Of a stretch of 64,000 nucleotides of DNA, positions 1 to 9,340 are shown piece after piece. The translations under genes and the position numbers were made by a program. Source of the DNA: Kiritimatiellia bacterium (GTDB lineage Bacteria > Verrucomicrobiota > Kiritimatiellia > UBA8416 > YA12-FULL-48-11); assembly GCA_028716365.1 (NCBI GenBank), contig JAQUPZ010000010.1:103153-167152 (forward strand), read 5' to 3'. The notes below the pieces were generated by a model. The model worked only from the letters and a program-made list of their open reading frames with translations. It was not told where the DNA came from and made no database searches. Every line of letters begins with the position of its first letter. Within the stretch, counting starts at the first letter, position 1.

Positions 1-860
1 AAAGCGGAACCGGGAAAGAACTTGTAGCGAAAGCTATTCATGCGCAAAGCCGGCGCAAAGACAAGAAATTCCTTGCAGTAAATTGTGCTGCTTTGCCTGA
101 ACCATTACTCGAATCTGAAATGTTCGGCCATATTAAAGGGGCATTTACCGGCGCTACCGCCAATAAAGAAGGACTTTTCGAAGCCGCCACTGGAGGGACA
201 ATTTTCCTGGATGAAATTGGCGCCATGCCAATGAGTATTCAAAGTAAGTTACTGCGAGTTCTTCAGGAAAAGGAAGTCCGTAGGGTTGGAAGTAATGAAA
301 ATATTTCAATTGATGCAAGAGTTCTGGCAGCCACAAATACACGTTTAGAACAATTGATGAAGGAAGGAAAGTTTCGCGAAGATCTTTATTACCGTCTGAG
401 TGTCATTCCGATAGAAATCAAATCTCTGCGGGAACGCATTGAAGATATTATGCCCTTGGTTTATCACATTTTGCGAAAAGAAACTCCGGGGGGACAGACG
501 CCCCCTGCCCTGGATCCTGAAGTGTGCGCTATTCTGGAATCATATAACTGGCCAGGAAATGTAAGAGAGCTTGAAAACGCAATTAAACATGCAATAACTT
601 TTGTAAAAGACAATAAAATCACAAAAGACGTTTTGCCACCAAAGATTGCCTCTACACCGATACGAACTGCGACACGTTCGCCTATTTCAGATATCGACGC
701 CTCAAAGTGTAAATCGCTAAAGGCCTTTATCCGTGCTAAAGAGAAAGATTACCTGCAACAGGTACTTTCACACACCGGTGGTGACAAAGAAGAAGCGGCG
801 AAAGCCCTTAAAATAAGTCTTGCAACGCTTTATCGAAAACTCCCAGAAACTCAGGAATAA
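1..860 (+). CDS. sigma-54-dependent transcriptional activator (PilR/NtrC family), 3' part
   Basis: This is the C-terminal part of a bacterial enhancer-binding protein that opens sigma-54 promoters; the 5' end lies outside the window. The frame is open from base 3 and begins inside Walker A (SGTGKE). The GAFTGA loop that contacts sigma-54 is intact, followed by the Walker B-like FLDEIG and the R-finger region FREDLYYRL. The last 45 residues form a Fis-type helix-turn-helix (EEAAKALKISLATLYRKL) for binding upstream activator sites. Any N-terminal receiver or sensor domain is missing from view, so PilR and other NtrC-family members cannot be told apart by domain order. A sigma-54 promoter and a type IV pilin follow 210 and 296 bases downstream, which fits a PilR-like role in pilin expression. 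The assignment to pilin control is inference. Confidence 0.93.
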   Translation, partial: SGTGKELVAKAIHAQSRRKDKKFLAVNCAALPEPLLESEMFGHIKGAFTGATANKEGLFEAATGGTIFLDEIGAMPMSIQSKLLRVLQEKEVRRVGSNENISIDARVLAATNTRLEQLMKEGKFREDLYYRLSVIPIEIKSLRERIEDIMPLVYHILRKETPGGQTPPALDPEVCAILESYNWPGNVRELENAIKHAITFVKDNKITKDVLPPKIASTPIRTATRSPISDIDASKCKSLKAFIRAKEKDYLQQVLSHTGGDKEEAAKALKISLATLYRKLPETQE

Positions 861-1070
861 TTGATGTTTTTTGGGTGAAATGTCTTAGTTTTGGTGTTTT
901 CCCCAATGTTTTTTGCTGAATTTGCAATAATAATAATCATTTCACAGTTTTGCAATATTGATACTACATTGGCTGTTCAAAATTGATTTAAAATTGGCAA
1001 TACAATATTTCCTATACCAGATTTTTTCTAAATAAGTCAATGTTTTGCTATTTTCCTTCAATGATTGGTA

Positions 1071-1087
1071 TTGGCACAACTAATGCT
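1071..1087 (+). promoter_or_regulatory. sigma-54 (-24/-12) promoter of the pilin gene
   Basis: The sequence TTGGCACAACTAATGCT matches the sigma-54 consensus, with the invariant GG (1073-1074) and GC (1085-1086) separated by exactly 10 bases and a full TGGCAC -24 element. Transcription should start near 1098, giving an untranslated leader of about 58 bases before the pilin start at 1156. The gene directly upstream encodes a sigma-54 activator with the GAFTGA loop. The AT-rich 861-1070 stretch may hold the activator sites, but I could not define any. It contains no other gene. Confidence 0.82.
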
Positions 1088-1155
1088 TTTTACTGTAGTC
1101 ACAATTAGTAAAAAAAGGGCACGGTCGCAGCCCAAATACGAAAGGAGAAATGCGA

Positions 1156-1506
1156 ATGAACAAAAAGTTAGGTTTTACGCTGGTAGAAATCATGATTGTG
1201 GTTGCAATCATTGGTTTGCTGGCAGCAATTGCGATTCCTTCGTTTGTGAAGGCTCGTAACACAGCTCAGCAAAACGCATGTATTAACAACCTGAGAATGA
1301 TTGACTCCGGCAAAGAGCAGGCGGCATTGGCATTTAGATGGGCTGATGGCTCTACACCAACCACCTCGCTTGTTAATACATACATCAAGGGAACCACTAC
1401 ACCTGAATGTCCCGCTGGTGGTGCTTACACCTACAGTGTGATTGGGACAAACCCTCTGTGTAGTATTGTGTCACCGACATCACATAGAATGCCAGTTGGT
1501 CTATAA
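1156..1506 (+). CDS. type IV pilin / type II pseudopilin, short (116 aa)
   Basis: This is a prepilin with the canonical class III signal: a basic leader MNKKLG, cleavage before FTLVE with the conserved Glu5, then a hydrophobic helix (MIVVAIIGLLAAIAIPSF). The mature part is only about 110 residues, with the region VKARNTAQQNACINNLRMIDSGKEQAAL, whose pattern I know from PVC-group pilins. Two Cys residues (in TPECPAG and NPLCSI) could form a C-terminal disulfide loop. I chose ATG 1156 because AAGGAG at 1142-1147 lies 8 bases before it, whereas ATG 1150 would be only 2 bases away. A sigma-54 promoter lies upstream and an intrinsic terminator downstream, so this is a single-gene unit. It is probably the major pilin. 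Confidence 0.9.
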   Translation: MNKKLGFTLVEIMIVVAIIGLLAAIAIPSFVKARNTAQQNACINNLRMIDSGKEQAALAFRWADGSTPTTSLVNTYIKGTTTPECPAGGAYTYSVIGTNPLCSIVSPTSHRMPVGL

Positions 1507-1531
1507 TTGTATTGTAGTTTTATTATAGCGT

Positions 1532-1565
1532 GAACAACCCCGTAAATTTACGGGGTTGTTCTTTT
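1532..1565 (+). terminator. bidirectional intrinsic terminator between convergent genes
   Basis: A perfect 30-base palindrome (1532-1561, half-site GAACAACCCCGTAAA) is followed by TTTT at 1562-1565 on the plus strand. It ends the pilin transcript. The TAA stop codon of the convergent minus-strand gene (1550-1548) lies at the centre of the palindrome, so the last codons of that gene are part of the stem. Confidence 0.85.
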
Positions 1566-3113
1566 ATGAAATAATTTCTCTTCTTCCTTTTGTCTACTTT
1601 GCGCCAATTCCAAGTTTCGTTGCGAATCAGGCGAAAAGCCCATTTCTAAAGCTCTTGTGAAGTATTTTACAGCATCACTGTATTTACCTTCCCGAAAACG
1701 GATTACCCCGAGGTTATTGCATGCCATTGAAAATTCTGTTGTATATTTGGAACATGAACTTTTATAAGTAAGCCGCTCATCTTCCAGTATTCTGATGAAA
1801 TAAGCCTCTGCCTGTTTGTTCCTCCCGTCACGAAGGAGACAACTTCCCAAACCCAGATAACCACGCAAATTATCGGGACGTAATGAAACCACTTGCCGCC
1901 AAATCAATTCTTCTGACTGAAATAATCTATTCCGATTGATTGTTGTAACTCCCAGGCCAATTATCAAAGCTGTTGCCAACATAATTACGATTACAGCCCA
2001 AACTCTAGGTAATATAGATATTTTACACAATTTTCCTATTATCCATACACCTGTCATAACAAACAATATAACGATAGGAATCAGAGGCAAATACATCCTG
2101 TGTTCCGCGGCACAATCAGAGAGTGGAATGATACTTGAACTGGGCATAAGTAAAATAAAGAATGACAGGCCAACGAACCCGATTGCATTTCGCTTTAAAG
2201 CGAACAATAAAGTGAATAGCACAAGAATGCCGAGTATTACCGCCTGCAGTAATGTTTTTAAAGAAAAAGCTGCAGGAGGCCAGTCGTAGTCAAGACAAAG
2301 ATCAACGGGCCAGAACGCCAGCCGGATATAATGAAGGATCACCCCTGCCTGAGTCATTAAATAACAAACAGGACTAGTTGTTATTGCTCCAAACCCCGCA
2401 GATGACGAGGATTCATTGGGTACTGACAATAAAGCAATAAGTATTAACCACGTTGCCGCAAGCCCTATATACACTCCCCTGTGTTTTCGGAGGGCTTCGA
2501 CAAACGATCCAGAGATGAAAGTCCGGTCATAAAACAAAACAATCAAAGGGGCTGTCACCATTACCGGTTTACATGTCATACCTAATGCACACGAGATAAT
2601 GGCACCTGTGAACCAGTGGTGTGCAGTAACATCTGCCGTGACACCTTTAATAAAACAGTAAAGGGTCAACAGGTAAAACATTCCCATAAGTGATTCGGAC
2701 CGCTGAACAATATACGTGACACTTTCTACCTGCAATGGATGAACAATCCATATTAAGGCAACGATTAAAGAGAATAATGTAGAATTTGCCTGATTTTGAA
2801 CTTCAAACTTCACCAATCTGAGAGTATTCCGGAGTATTCCGAAGAGTAATAATCCTGCAAAAAGATGAATTGTTAAGTTAAAAAAATGATAATCTGCCAC
2901 CTTCAAACCACTAACAAGATAATTGAGATAAAATGTAAATCCAACCAATGGACGCGAGGAACCCAAGAATGATGTCCACAGGCTCTTGATGTCGTTGTTA
3001 TTAACAATCCAGACATAATCATCAAATACAAACACACCGGAAAAACTACTTGTATACACCATGACGCCTGCAAAAATAATAACCAACGGAGCCATCTTGA
3101 CAATCACATTCAT
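1548..3113 (-). CDS. TMTC/DUF1736-like membrane glycosyltransferase with C-terminal TPRs (paralogue 1)
   Basis: This polytopic membrane protein of about 521 residues resembles TMTC-type protein O-mannosyltransferases (GT-C fold). The first loop carries SGVFVFDDY, whose acidic pair is the usual GT-C catalytic or metal site. Further family marks are the IHLFAGLLLFGI helix, WIVHPLQVESVTYIVQRSES, GMTCKPVMVTAP and EHRMYLPL. About ten hydrophobic segments precede a C-terminal region with roughly two TPR units (from about residue 400). It is the last of three tandem paralogues on the minus strand (3,135-5,228 and 5,237-6,865). The start is uncertain: ATG 3113 aligns with the paralogues, TTG 3131 is possible, and neither has a clear ribosome site. 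Substrate unknown; transfer of sugars to exported protein is inference from TMTC homology. Confidence 0.72.
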   Translation of the reverse strand: MNVIVKMAPLVIIFAGVMVYTSSFSGVFVFDDYVWIVNNNDIKSLWTSFLGSSRPLVGFTFYLNYLVSGLKVADYHFFNLTIHLFAGLLLFGILRNTLRLVKFEVQNQANSTLFSLIVALIWIVHPLQVESVTYIVQRSESLMGMFYLLTLYCFIKGVTADVTAHHWFTGAIISCALGMTCKPVMVTAPLIVLFYDRTFISGSFVEALRKHRGVYIGLAATWLILIALLSVPNESSSSAGFGAITTSPVCYLMTQAGVILHYIRLAFWPVDLCLDYDWPPAAFSLKTLLQAVILGILVLFTLLFALKRNAIGFVGLSFFILLMPSSSIIPLSDCAAEHRMYLPLIPIVILFVMTGVWIIGKLCKISILPRVWAVIVIMLATALIIGLGVTTINRNRLFQSEELIWRQVVSLRPDNLRGYLGLGSCLLRDGRNKQAEAYFIRILEDERLTYKSSCSKYTTEFSMACNNLGVIRFREGKYSDAVKYFTRALEMGFSPDSQRNLELAQSRQKEEEKLFHKRTTP

Positions 3114-3134
3114 AGGAAAGAAATAATACAAATA

Positions 3135-5228
3135 TTAACGGCTGATTCGGTAGGGTTTACGTTGCTCATACAATTTGATTCTATTCTCAATTCCCTGTAC
3201 TACTACTTCAATTTTATCTTCCTTTTGGAATAATCCAACACTCATCTTATTATCTTTCTCCGATAACATTTTTTGCATGGCAATCGCTTTGGCTTTTTCC
3301 GCTGTTCTTTTTGCATCTTCAAACCTTCCATTATCTGCATATGCAGCCGCAAGAACATCCAAGGCATGATAGCTCGCATGAAGCGTTGAATCACAAATTT
3401 CACGAGCCAACTTTAAAGCCTCAATACCATTCCTGTTTTTATCATCAGGACTAGTCGCTAGAATCCATGCCAACTCACATCTTGCAGACAGGGAAGAAGG
3501 ATCTATTTCTAAAACTTTCCGATAAGATTGTACGGCATCAGCAAATTTACCCTGTTTAGTGAATATTAAAGCTTTGAGGGCATGAGTTCGTTCTTGTCCC
3601 TCGTCACCTACTTGAACCTGCTCCAATTCGAACAAAGCCTGATTAGTCTTCCCTGATATGAGCAAAGCGAGGCCAAGGTTATGACGTGCAAACCCGTCAT
3701 TTCGCCTAACTTCCAGTGCTTTTTTAAAATGAAGTACCGCTTCCCCTGTTTTACCTGAACACAAAAGAGCAATACCAAGTCTATCATGCGCGGAAGACAG
3801 ATAATGCATCAGAATACTGGGTGCTATTACATAAGCAGACGTTCCTCCAGTGCGATCAGTAATATCCAGTTTTCGTAATAATGCTCGTAAAACTTGTTCC
3901 GCCTCTGAATTTCTTTCTGTATGTAACAACTCCCTTGCTAAATTAGTTGCTGCTCTAATGCTTTGTGGTCTTTTCTTCACTATGTCCCGCCACATGATTT
4001 CTGATGATTGATATACTGTGTTACGACGAATGGTAAGTATTCCAAAAAAAATAATAACCATAGAAACTGTTATTAGGCTGGCAATAGTTAAGAAATGTCT
4101 TTTATTGTATAATTGTATTTTTTGTAACCCATAGTAACAGGAAACAACCATAAAAACGACAATTCCGGCAAGAGGAAGATACATCCTATGTTCAAAAGCC
4201 ATGTCCCCCAAGGGCATGAAACTAGATGTAGGTGCTAATATCACAAAAAACCAAGCAAACGGAAATCCTAATGCCTTACGTTGTAATATCGCCCAAATCG
4301 TCAATACAAGTAATCCGAGAATCAATCCCCCTTGGGGAATGACATTTAGCACACTCTCAACAGGAGGCCATGAATAGTCAAAACAAAGAGAATAAGGGAT
4401 AAAAACCAACCATAAATAGTGGACAATCACTTCAGCCTCAGTAAGCAGGTATGTCCATGACGACATTCTTGTAAACATTATTGATCCCCCAACGGTAAAA
4501 TCTAAATATGTCCTAAAAATCGTCATAAACAAAACACCTAAAGAACAAAACATTGCCAAATGAAAACGCCATCTTAAATGAATTATTTCCTTAACTGAAC
4601 CTGCGACATAAAAATAATCATAAAGTAAAACGATAACTGGCGCGGTAACCATTACCTCCTTGGTACCCATTCCTAAAATACAAGCCGCAAGAGACAGATC
4701 ATGCCATAAACGTTTATAACGCGAATCAGATTCAATACCCCTTATAAAACAGTAAAGTGTAAGAAGAAGGAAAAAACCCATCATCGACTCGTAACGTTGG
4801 CAGAGATATGTTACACTTTCTGTTTGTAACGGATGGACAACCCATATGACTGCTGTAAAAAAGGCAAGCCAAGGCGCAGCATGCTCACATTTTTGAAAAA
4901 ATGCCGGCATAAGAAGTGTACGCCTTACAATCCCATACAGAACCAAAGAAGCAAGAATATGGATTAAGATATTTCCAGCATGATAATACGCAACATTCCA
5001 ACCTCCAATAGCATATGTTAATTTAAAGGTCAGATCGGTAATACATCGCCATGTTAGTGCCCACGGAAAGACATGCCGTATACTACTGACACCTATAATT
5101 GTCTTATAATCATCAAACAGAAATACACCGGAAAAACTGTTTGAATATACTATTATTCCCGCAGTAACCACTAATAACGGTAACAACCATTTCCAAACAG
5201 GTGTGACTAATTGTTGTCTAATGTTCAT
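3135..5228 (-). CDS. TMTC/DUF1736-like membrane glycosyltransferase with TPR array (paralogue 2)
   Basis: This 697-residue paralogue of its two neighbours is the longest because of a larger TPR region (about residues 400-660, at least five units, e.g. AVLHFKKALEVRRNDGFARHNLG). The N-terminal membrane part repeats the shared motifs SGVFLFDDY, LIHILASLVLYGIVRRTL, VVHPLQTESVTYLCQRYESMMG, GMGTKEVMVTAP and EHRMYLPL. The TPR part ends with a segment (CELAWILATSPDDKNRNG) that I know from PVC and Planctomycetes TPR proteins. ATG 5228 is preferred: it aligns with paralogue 3 and lies 8 bases after that gene's stop. An upstream ATG at 5276 would overlap paralogue 3 by 40 bases. Neither start has a good ribosome site. 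The enzyme role is inferred from the family. Confidence 0.72.
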   Translation of the reverse strand: MNIRQQLVTPVWKWLLPLLVVTAGIIVYSNSFSGVFLFDDYKTIIGVSSIRHVFPWALTWRCITDLTFKLTYAIGGWNVAYYHAGNILIHILASLVLYGIVRRTLLMPAFFQKCEHAAPWLAFFTAVIWVVHPLQTESVTYLCQRYESMMGFFLLLTLYCFIRGIESDSRYKRLWHDLSLAACILGMGTKEVMVTAPVIVLLYDYFYVAGSVKEIIHLRWRFHLAMFCSLGVLFMTIFRTYLDFTVGGSIMFTRMSSWTYLLTEAEVIVHYLWLVFIPYSLCFDYSWPPVESVLNVIPQGGLILGLLVLTIWAILQRKALGFPFAWFFVILAPTSSFMPLGDMAFEHRMYLPLAGIVVFMVVSCYYGLQKIQLYNKRHFLTIASLITVSMVIIFFGILTIRRNTVYQSSEIMWRDIVKKRPQSIRAATNLARELLHTERNSEAEQVLRALLRKLDITDRTGGTSAYVIAPSILMHYLSSAHDRLGIALLCSGKTGEAVLHFKKALEVRRNDGFARHNLGLALLISGKTNQALFELEQVQVGDEGQERTHALKALIFTKQGKFADAVQSYRKVLEIDPSSLSARCELAWILATSPDDKNRNGIEALKLAREICDSTLHASYHALDVLAAAYADNGRFEDAKRTAEKAKAIAMQKMLSEKDNKMSVGLFQKEDKIEVVVQGIENRIKLYEQRKPYRISR

Positions 5229-5236
5229 TGCAAAAA

Positions 5237-6865
5237 TTATTTTAAATACTGCTTTTTCGCACTCGTTAACAGGCAATGGATTTCGTAATCCAATCGTGAC
5301 TCTGGAATGTTTTTACGGCGAAGTATGCTTTTCAGTCTCTCAATGACATTTGCGTTAAATGGCGCAACCTTTAATGCATCTGTGTATAACCTTATGGCCT
5401 CATTATCGCCGTTATTCTGATTCGTCATCAATACCGCCTTATTAACATTCGCCCGGAAATATTGATATTCAAAAGAATTTGTAATAAAAATGTCCATAAT
5501 TACCACAGCCCCCTCCCTTAATCGTTTAAGGACATCTCCAGGAATGGAGGCAAGTACTTTATTATATTCTTCAATAGCCTCCTCAACTTTTCCTGCCTCC
5601 GACAATGCAACGGCGAGATCATTTCTCGCCCTCAGATTATGTGGCCGTTTTCTTACTACATCACGCCAAACTGCTTCCTCGGAATAATAATCAGTATTTC
5701 GAATCAATGTAAGAAAAAGAAATATGATCAAAAGACCACAATAAATACACAACCAAACACCTCTGATGATAATTTTGAATCTTGAGGCCAGATACTCTGT
5801 TAAATTATACGATCCGACCACAAAAAATACAATTAACGCGATTAACGGTAAATACATACGGTGCTCAACGGCAAGATCAGCCACCGGGATCACACTGGAC
5901 GTTGGAGACAATATTGCAAAAAAAGAAAGACCTAAAAAACCCGCAGGTAATTTCCCAAAAGCGGATATAATGGACCCGACGAATAAAACACCAATCAATA
6001 AAATCCATGGCAGCAGAACGAATACTTCCGTTGATGGCTGCCATGAATAATCCAGGCATAATGGATATGGGAAAACAGATAAACGTAAATAATAAGCCAC
6101 AACTTCACACTGATTCGCCAGATAGAGAAATGGGGAAATATGGATAAATCTGGACGTCATTCCGATCTCTTTTGCCAATGCAAATAGAAGCAAGGGAATC
6201 AGAAGTCCAATTGTACTCCATAAGGCTAAATGAACTTTCCATCTCGAAAATAAATGTTTCTTTCCGGAACCAGAAAGAAAAACGTAATCATACATCAGAA
6301 CAACAACCGGCGCCGCCACCATTACTTCCTTGGTTCCCATTCCGATAGCACATGAAATAATTGATAAATCATACCAAATACGTTTTTTCCCGGATACATG
6401 TCCCCTGATAAAGCAATATAAGCTTAATAGGAAAAAAAGTCCCATCATGGATTCATAACGTTGACAAATATATGTCACGCTTTGCGTCTGAAGGGGATGA
6501 ACAACCCATAAGATAGAAGCAAGGCAAGCCAATAGATCAGATACAGCTATGTATTTACAAGCAAAACAATCAAGTACCAGCGTCCGGCGAATAATACCAT
6601 AAAGGACCAAACCTGCCAGTAGATGGATAACGACATTGGTCAGATGATAATCTGCCGGCTTCAATTCACCCGTCAGGTAATTAATTTTGAAAGTTTGATC
6701 AACAATAAATCGTGGCGATAACGACACAGAGCAGAAATGCCGTATGTCTGGATTGCCCGTAATGACCACATGATCATCAAATACAAACACGCCGGAGAAA
6801 CTATTCACATAGGCCAATACACCCGCAGCAACCACGGCAAGCGGCAGGAACTTTTTCCATTGCAC
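5237..6865 (-). CDS. TMTC/DUF1736-like membrane glycosyltransferase with TPRs (paralogue 3)
   Basis: This 542-residue protein is the first of the three tandem paralogues in transcription order. It starts with GTG, supported by AGGAG 7 bases upstream. The membrane part contains SGVFVFDDH, VIHLLAGLVLYGIIRRTL, WVVHPLQTQSVTYICQRYESMMG, GMGTKEVMVAAP and SVIPVADLAVEHRMYLPL. One or two TPR-like units follow (NLRARNDLAVALSEAGKVEEAIEEY), then a divergent C-terminus. The tandem order and near-identical motif set point to recent gene duplication. The three genes are probably co-transcribed, with 21 bases or less between them. As a GT-C protein it should use a polyprenyl-phosphate sugar donor at the periplasmic face; the acceptor is unknown. 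Confidence 0.72.
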   Translation of the reverse strand: MQWKKFLPLAVVAAGVLAYVNSFSGVFVFDDHVVITGNPDIRHFCSVSLSPRFIVDQTFKINYLTGELKPADYHLTNVVIHLLAGLVLYGIIRRTLVLDCFACKYIAVSDLLACLASILWVVHPLQTQSVTYICQRYESMMGLFFLLSLYCFIRGHVSGKKRIWYDLSIISCAIGMGTKEVMVAAPVVVLMYDYVFLSGSGKKHLFSRWKVHLALWSTIGLLIPLLLFALAKEIGMTSRFIHISPFLYLANQCEVVAYYLRLSVFPYPLCLDYSWQPSTEVFVLLPWILLIGVLFVGSIISAFGKLPAGFLGLSFFAILSPTSSVIPVADLAVEHRMYLPLIALIVFFVVGSYNLTEYLASRFKIIIRGVWLCIYCGLLIIFLFLTLIRNTDYYSEEAVWRDVVRKRPHNLRARNDLAVALSEAGKVEEAIEEYNKVLASIPGDVLKRLREGAVVIMDIFITNSFEYQYFRANVNKAVLMTNQNNGDNEAIRLYTDALKVAPFNANVIERLKSILRRKNIPESRLDYEIHCLLTSAKKQYLK

Positions 6866-6916
6866 AACGTTTCTCCTGTAACCCTGTTTAACTTTTGCAC
6901 CTTTTTACATCTTGAT

Positions 6917-8359
6917 TCAGAACCTTTTTTCTTTTCGTTCCCTGTGCAGCGCTAAATACATACGGGCAAAATCAACAAAAACAGCCCAAGCGTTGAAACG
7001 CATAAACATTCCACATAAATAGGATTTTCGCATGAAAAAGCGCGAGACAGCCATCCTTCGCAGATCCATAAGCTGTCGTGCATTGAGAGAATCATTCAGA
7101 GGTATCGGCGGACTGTTAACACTTCCAAATTTTCCCCATGCGGGTAACGTGATTCCTCTTTCAAGACAATACTTGTAAATATCTGTCCCGGGGAAAGGTA
7201 TCGCGATTGCAAATGACACATAATCCTGTTGAAGTTCACAAGCAAGATTGATGGTGTCCATTGCCGTATTCCATGTTTCTTCGAGATGTCCAACCATGAA
7301 ATTACCGGCAATAAATAGTCCCGCCTCTCTGGAAAGTCTGAATGCATTTCTGATCTGTTCAATCGTTATATTCTTCTGCATTCTGTCGAGAATATGCTGA
7401 TTACCGCTTTCCACACCAAAACATATCCAGCGAACACCTGCTTCCCGCATTCGTTTCAATGTCGGGGCATGGATGGTATCAACTCTGGAAGAAACCATAA
7501 TTTCAAGTTTTTTGTGGTAACCCCGTTCGATCAGAAAATCACAAATTTCGTTTACTAATTTCCTGTTTACCGTGAATGTGTCATCCTGAAAGTAAAGAAC
7601 TCTTATTCCAAACTTTTTCACCAGAAGATCAATCTCATCCTTTATTCTTTCCAAAGGATAGAATCTCAAACCATGGCCGAACACACAATGTGAAGCACAG
7701 AAATTACACCGCCCACAACATCCTCTTCCCGTAAAAACAACCCCCAGCGGTTCCCGATGTCCTGAAACCCATTTATTCCAACCATACGATCGATACATCG
7801 AAAAATCGACAAGATGCCATGAGATCGGCGGGAGCTTTGCAAGATTCTTGATTGGTTGACGTATACATGTCTCTATTATCGCGCCGTTTTTCCTGAAAAC
7901 AATTCCCGGGATAATGTCAAGTTCGCCCCCCTTTTCCATAAGTTGCATCAGCTCTACAACCGTTTCGTCCCCTTCCCCAATGACCCCAATATCAATATCA
8001 GGATATTCTTCAAGCGTTCCTTTCGGAAGCGCCGAGACATGAGGGCCTCCAAGTAACGTGGTAACTTCCGGAAAACGCCGTTTAAGCTTTGAAAAGAAAC
8101 TCCCGACCAGATCCATTGTTGCAGTCATACCCGTTACACCAACGTAATCAGGTCCCATTGCGGCAACATGATCGACAGTATCGTCAATACTCATCCTTAT
8201 TGCATCTGCATCGAGGACAACCACATTTATATCTTCCTGCTCAAGAACCGACGCTATACTTAACAGTCCTAGAGGAGGGAAAACCGCCACAAAATCAATA
8301 AGGTTATGATAAGCATTTTCGGAAGAAGGAACATTTACCAGTACAACCTTTTTTCTCAT
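6917..8359 (-). CDS. cobalamin-binding radical SAM enzyme (1)
   Basis: This 480-residue class B-type radical SAM enzyme has an N-terminal B12-binding Rossmann domain (about residues 1-140: VFPPLGLLSIASVLE, then GVTGMTATMD and LLGGPHVSALP). The radical SAM domain follows, with GRGCCGRCNFCAS giving the CX3CX2C ligands of the 4Fe-4S cluster, and the SAM-site GVESGNQHIL. Family members do methylations or rearrangements at unreactive carbon or phosphorus, often on lipids or antibiotics; the substrate here is unknown. ATG 8359 is preferred over ATG 8386 because GAGG lies 8 bases before it and 8386 has no ribosome site. The gene is divergent from the GT2 gene at 8546 and may be co-transcribed with the downstream TMTC paralogues (51-base gap). 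Confidence 0.88.
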   Translation of the reverse strand: MRKKVVLVNVPSSENAYHNLIDFVAVFPPLGLLSIASVLEQEDINVVVLDADAIRMSIDDTVDHVAAMGPDYVGVTGMTATMDLVGSFFSKLKRRFPEVTTLLGGPHVSALPKGTLEEYPDIDIGVIGEGDETVVELMQLMEKGGELDIIPGIVFRKNGAIIETCIRQPIKNLAKLPPISWHLVDFSMYRSYGWNKWVSGHREPLGVVFTGRGCCGRCNFCASHCVFGHGLRFYPLERIKDEIDLLVKKFGIRVLYFQDDTFTVNRKLVNEICDFLIERGYHKKLEIMVSSRVDTIHAPTLKRMREAGVRWICFGVESGNQHILDRMQKNITIEQIRNAFRLSREAGLFIAGNFMVGHLEETWNTAMDTINLACELQQDYVSFAIAIPFPGTDIYKYCLERGITLPAWGKFGSVNSPPIPLNDSLNARQLMDLRRMAVSRFFMRKSYLCGMFMRFNAWAVFVDFARMYLALHRERKEKRF

Positions 8360-8545
8360 TCTCTGTGCCTCATTAACATCATGCATGACAATCTATCAAA
8401 ACGACATTATGCCACATGTCAGGACCGAGCAACAGCAAAGTCGATCTAAATAAAACACAATTTTGGATCCCCGGTATGGTGTTTACATCCTGCAATAGTT
8501 TTGGTATTTAAGCATATATAACTTAAGACACAAACAAGCAATATT

Positions 8546-9304
8546 ATGAGCCCTCAAATCAATGTCACAGGCAACGGAAAAATCCTTGTTCTGATTCCCT
8601 GCCATAACGAACAAGGGAGAATCGAAAAAGTCATCAGCCAGGTAAAAAATATCATGCCCAGCACCGATATTGTTGTAGTCGATGATTGTTCATCCGATAA
8701 CTCTGTCGCAGAAGCTTTCCAGGCAGGTGCAAAAGTACTTTCTCTCTGTACTAACCTCGGCTATGGTGCCGCTCTTGAAACAGGGTACCTTTTTGCGATA
8801 AAGAACAACTATGAAACGGTTCTTCAAATGGATGGTGATGGACAACACCAGGCTGATCAATTGCCCTGCCTGCTTGAACCACTTGCCGGTGGCCTCGCAG
8901 ATATCGTAATTGGATCACGGTACATGTCGAATACTGGAACGACTGCCACGACACTCACCAGGAGATTTGGTCACAGGATCTTCTCCGGAATAATATTTCT
9001 CCTAAGCGGTATGAAGATTTCCGATCCAACATCAGGATTTCAGGGACTGAACAAGAATGCTCTGGCACTTTTTGCCAGCGGTATTTTCCCCTGTGATTTT
9101 CCCGACTCCGATGTCATATTGATGGCAAAATTATGCGGTCTGAGAATCACGGAGATTCCTGCCAGGATGCAGGAACGTATCAGCGGAGAATCCATGCATT
9201 CAGGACTCAAACCGATTTACTATGGTTTGAAAATGTTATTATCCATACTCATAGTTTTATTGAATTTTAACGTTTGGAAAACATGGCGGCAAAAACACCT
9301 TTGA
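8546..9304 (+). CDS. glycosyltransferase family 2, dolichyl-phosphate mannosyltransferase-like
   Basis: This 252-residue GT2 enzyme resembles DPM1/polyprenyl-phosphate sugar transferases. The GT-A core shows VLIPCHNEQGRIEKV, then VVVDDCSSDNS, the DXD-type MDGDGQH, and SGFQGLNKNAL. A C-terminal hydrophobic stretch (LLSILIVLLNF) may anchor it to the inner leaflet. Its likely product is a polyprenyl-phosphate-linked monosaccharide, the donor that GT-C membrane enzymes such as those around it consume. It is followed by a DUF2304 protein, a pair I have often seen together, and then by a radical SAM gene. It starts the plus-strand operon that runs to about 16,028. Confidence 0.88.
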   Translation: MSPQINVTGNGKILVLIPCHNEQGRIEKVISQVKNIMPSTDIVVVDDCSSDNSVAEAFQAGAKVLSLCTNLGYGAALETGYLFAIKNNYETVLQMDGDGQHQADQLPCLLEPLAGGLADIVIGSRYMSNTGTTATTLTRRFGHRIFSGIIFLLSGMKISDPTSGFQGLNKNALALFASGIFPCDFPDSDVILMAKLCGLRITEIPARMQERISGESMHSGLKPIYYGLKMLLSILIVLLNFNVWKTWRQKHL

Positions 9305-9340
9305 TATTACCGTCCGTAAACCTAAAAACAGGAGTATAAA

